This document shows positions 5,118-6,525 of a stretch of 6,525 nt of DNA, piece after piece. The notes below the pieces were generated by a model. The model saw only the letters and a program-made list of their open reading frames with translations. It did no database searches and was not told where the DNA came from. Position 1 is the stretch's first letter. Every line of letters starts with the position of its first letter. The DNA is from an uncultured Rickettsiales bacterium (GTDB lineage: Bacteria > Pseudomonadota > Alphaproteobacteria > Rickettsiales > Deianiraeaceae): positions 1-6,525 of the forward strand of contig CAMNMI010000051.1 in assembly GCA_946544555.1 (NCBI GenBank). The letters are read 5' to 3'. The translations under genes and the position numbers were made by a program.

Positions 5118-6524
5118 CTAATCAATATTGTAGGCAATCTTTCTTGCGGCCATGATGATTTGATAAGCAGCTTGTTCACTGCAATCAGGGCAGATTTCCA
5201 TTAGTTCATCGTTTGCAAGGTCAGCGACATCCTGGACTGTTTTGACACCATTTTGCGAGAGTGTAATCGCTATTTTGTTTGTCATTCCGTCAAGTTTGAG
5301 TATGTCTAAATCAGCACCAAATTTCTTTAACTCGGCCTCGGTTTTTGCTTTCTCATCCTCAACATAAGATGCAGCACGATTAACGAGCTCCGCTGCAATT
5401 TCATCTGTGAAGACACCACTTTTGACAAGTTTTTCCACTCCAACAGACACCAAATCAGCAGGTGAGTAAATGTTAGAAGACACTAAGAACTGTGCCACTG
5501 GCTCATCCAAATCAAGCGCATTTGCCATGATAGCGACGCTACTGTTGAACTTATCTTGATTTGCTTTTTTCTTCTCACTTTCAGCTATGACGGTGATATT
5601 ACATCCAATCAACTGTGAAGCTAAACGGACATTTTGTCCTGCCTTACCGATTGCCAATTTGAGTTGGTCGTCTGGTAAAACCAATTCAACCGAGTTCGTA
5701 AGCTCGCTGAACTCACCATACAGTGCCTTTGCTGGCGTGATTGCGTTCTTTGCAAAGTTGACTAAATCTCTGTCCCAGTAGACAACGTCCACGCGCTCGC
5801 CGTGAAGTTCTTCAACTACGTTTTTAATTCTGCTTCCACGCGCACCGATGCAAGCTCCAACTGCATCCAAACGACCATCTGTGGATAAAACTGCAATTTT
5901 TGCCTTTTGTCCGTAAGCTCTTGAAATAGCCTTGATTTCAATCATTCCATCTTGGACTTCAACCACATTTTCAGCTATCAACATGGCCAAGAAGTTGTTA
6001 TCTGTCCTTGACAAAATAATCTGGCAGTCGGTGTCGCTACGCTTGACCTCCTTGACATATGCCTTGATTTTGTCACCAACTTTATAGACATCAGACCTCA
6101 AAAGTCCTTCGCGGAAGATTATTGCCTCAACCTTGTTTCCGAGCCCTACAATAGTGCTTATTGGCGAGGTTTTCTTGACAACACCAACGATAATTTCACC
6201 CTCGCGTTTCTTGTATTCATTGTATTCAAGCTCTTTCTCGGCACTTCTTATGCGTTCAAGAATGGAATTTCTCACGTTTGATGCAGATATTCTCTGGATT
6301 GGAATTGGTGGCAAAGCAATCATGACTGTCCCCTCTAATTCAGCATTCTCATCAACCTTTTTTGCATCATCAATGGAGATTTCACACAACATTGTGGCCT
6401 GTGGCTTGACAATTTTCTTCTGATAAAAAGCCATGTCGCCGTTTGACAAATTCATTTTTGCAACACCCTCCCCGTCATCCGAGCCATAATACCCTCCTGC
6501 GAGCTTAGCGAAAGCATCTTCAAT
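5118..6524 (-). CDS. nusA: Transcription termination/antitermination factor NusA, 5' end beyond window
   Basis: NusA binds RNA polymerase and nascent RNA, affecting pausing, Rho-independent termination and rRNA antitermination. The reading frame continues past the ATG at 6455 to the window edge. The upstream residues, IEDAFAKLAGGYYG, match the N-terminal helix of the family (IxxALxxA..KxYG), so 6455 is an internal Met and roughly 20-25 residues are missing. Numbering from that Met: the rest of the polymerase-binding domain to about 80; an S1 domain about 84-150 ending LSR; KH1 with VGACIGARGSRI (199-210); KH2 with LAIGKAGQNVRLAS (267-280), both GxxG loops intact; then two helix-hairpin-helix repeats near 310-365 and 385-440, the second with LDGMTNKIAITLSQNGVKTVQDVADL. 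The stop is TAG at 5118-5120. The S1 segment (SPISTIVGLGNKVEAII) is more divergent than the KH core. Downstream is the coiled-coil gene instead of infB; upstream context is not visible. Confidence 0.96.
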   Translation of the reverse strand: MEDAFAKLAGGYYGSDDGEGVAKMNLSNGDMAFYQKKIVKPQATMLCEISIDDAKKVDENAELEGTVMIALPPIPIQRISASNVRNSILERIRSAEKELEYNEYKKREGEIIVGVVKKTSPISTIVGLGNKVEAIIFREGLLRSDVYKVGDKIKAYVKEVKRSDTDCQIILSRTDNNFLAMLIAENVVEVQDGMIEIKAISRAYGQKAKIAVLSTDGRLDAVGACIGARGSRIKNVVEELHGERVDVVYWDRDLVNFAKNAITPAKALYGEFSELTNSVELVLPDDQLKLAIGKAGQNVRLASQLIGCNITVIAESEKKKANQDKFNSSVAIMANALDLDEPVAQFLVSSNIYSPADLVSVGVEKLVKSGVFTDEIAAELVNRAASYVEDEKAKTEAELKKFGADLDILKLDGMTNKIAITLSQNGVKTVQDVADLANDELMEICPDCSEQAAYQIIMAARKIAYNID

Positions 6525-6525
6525 G

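Noticed and set aside
6453..6455. ATG at 6455 as the true start of NusA
   Set aside because: The same frame continues upstream to the window edge and encodes the expected N-terminal helix of NusA, so the gene is cut by the window.
1..6525. CRISPR array, tRNA genes, insertion sequence ends or prophage genes
   Set aside because: I saw no regularly spaced repeats, no tRNA cloverleaf signals, no transposase or integrase motifs and no terminal inverted repeats on either strand.

Overview
The window looks like part of the chromosome of an AT-rich proteobacterium, most likely an alphaproteobacterium. The omega subunit opens with MARVTVE, L33 is the cysteine-free type, and the NusA core follows the proteobacterial pattern. 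The base composition and the general style of the prepilin resemble Rickettsiales/Holosporales-like lineages, but that finer placement is inference. No rRNA, tRNA, CRISPR array, transposase or phage gene is visible.

Layout from left to right. (1) Positions 3-1079, + strand: a type IV prepilin/pseudopilin-like secreted protein. Its reading frame is open to the window edge and has no usable start codon inside the window; a (GA) microsatellite lies in the upstream part. (2) 1118-2097, + strand: rpoZ (RNA polymerase omega), then rsmD (16S rRNA G966 methyltransferase) two bases later, a tight pair. (3) 3016-2102, - strand: rpmG (ribosomal protein L33, 56 aa, easily missed because of its size), followed after 3 bases by an exported NlpC/P60-like cysteine amidase of the DUF1460 type. 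(4) 3115-3750, + strand: a short ribonuclease D, divergent from rpmG. (5) 5051-3765, - strand: a 428-residue coiled-coil protein of unknown function, with the best sigma70-type promoter in the window. (6) 6524-5118, - strand: nusA, cut at its 5' end by the window edge.

Most genes are housekeeping functions of transcription, RNA decay and ribosome assembly (rpoZ, rsmD, rpmG, rnd, nusA). Three are cell-surface or lineage-specific: the pilin-like protein, the DUF1460-type amidase and the coiled-coil protein. Genes alternate in strand in small units: rsmD and the amidase converge with 4 bases between stops, and rnd and the coiled-coil gene converge with 14 bases between stops. I see no clear intrinsic terminator at either junction.

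I did not find a convincing new multi-gene system. The points most worth a second look are the coiled-coil orphan with its strong promoter and roughly 10-base leader, the pilin gene with a missing start, a GA tract and an internal change of codon use, the lack of recognisable Shine-Dalgarno sequences, and an A11 tract inside the amidase gene.
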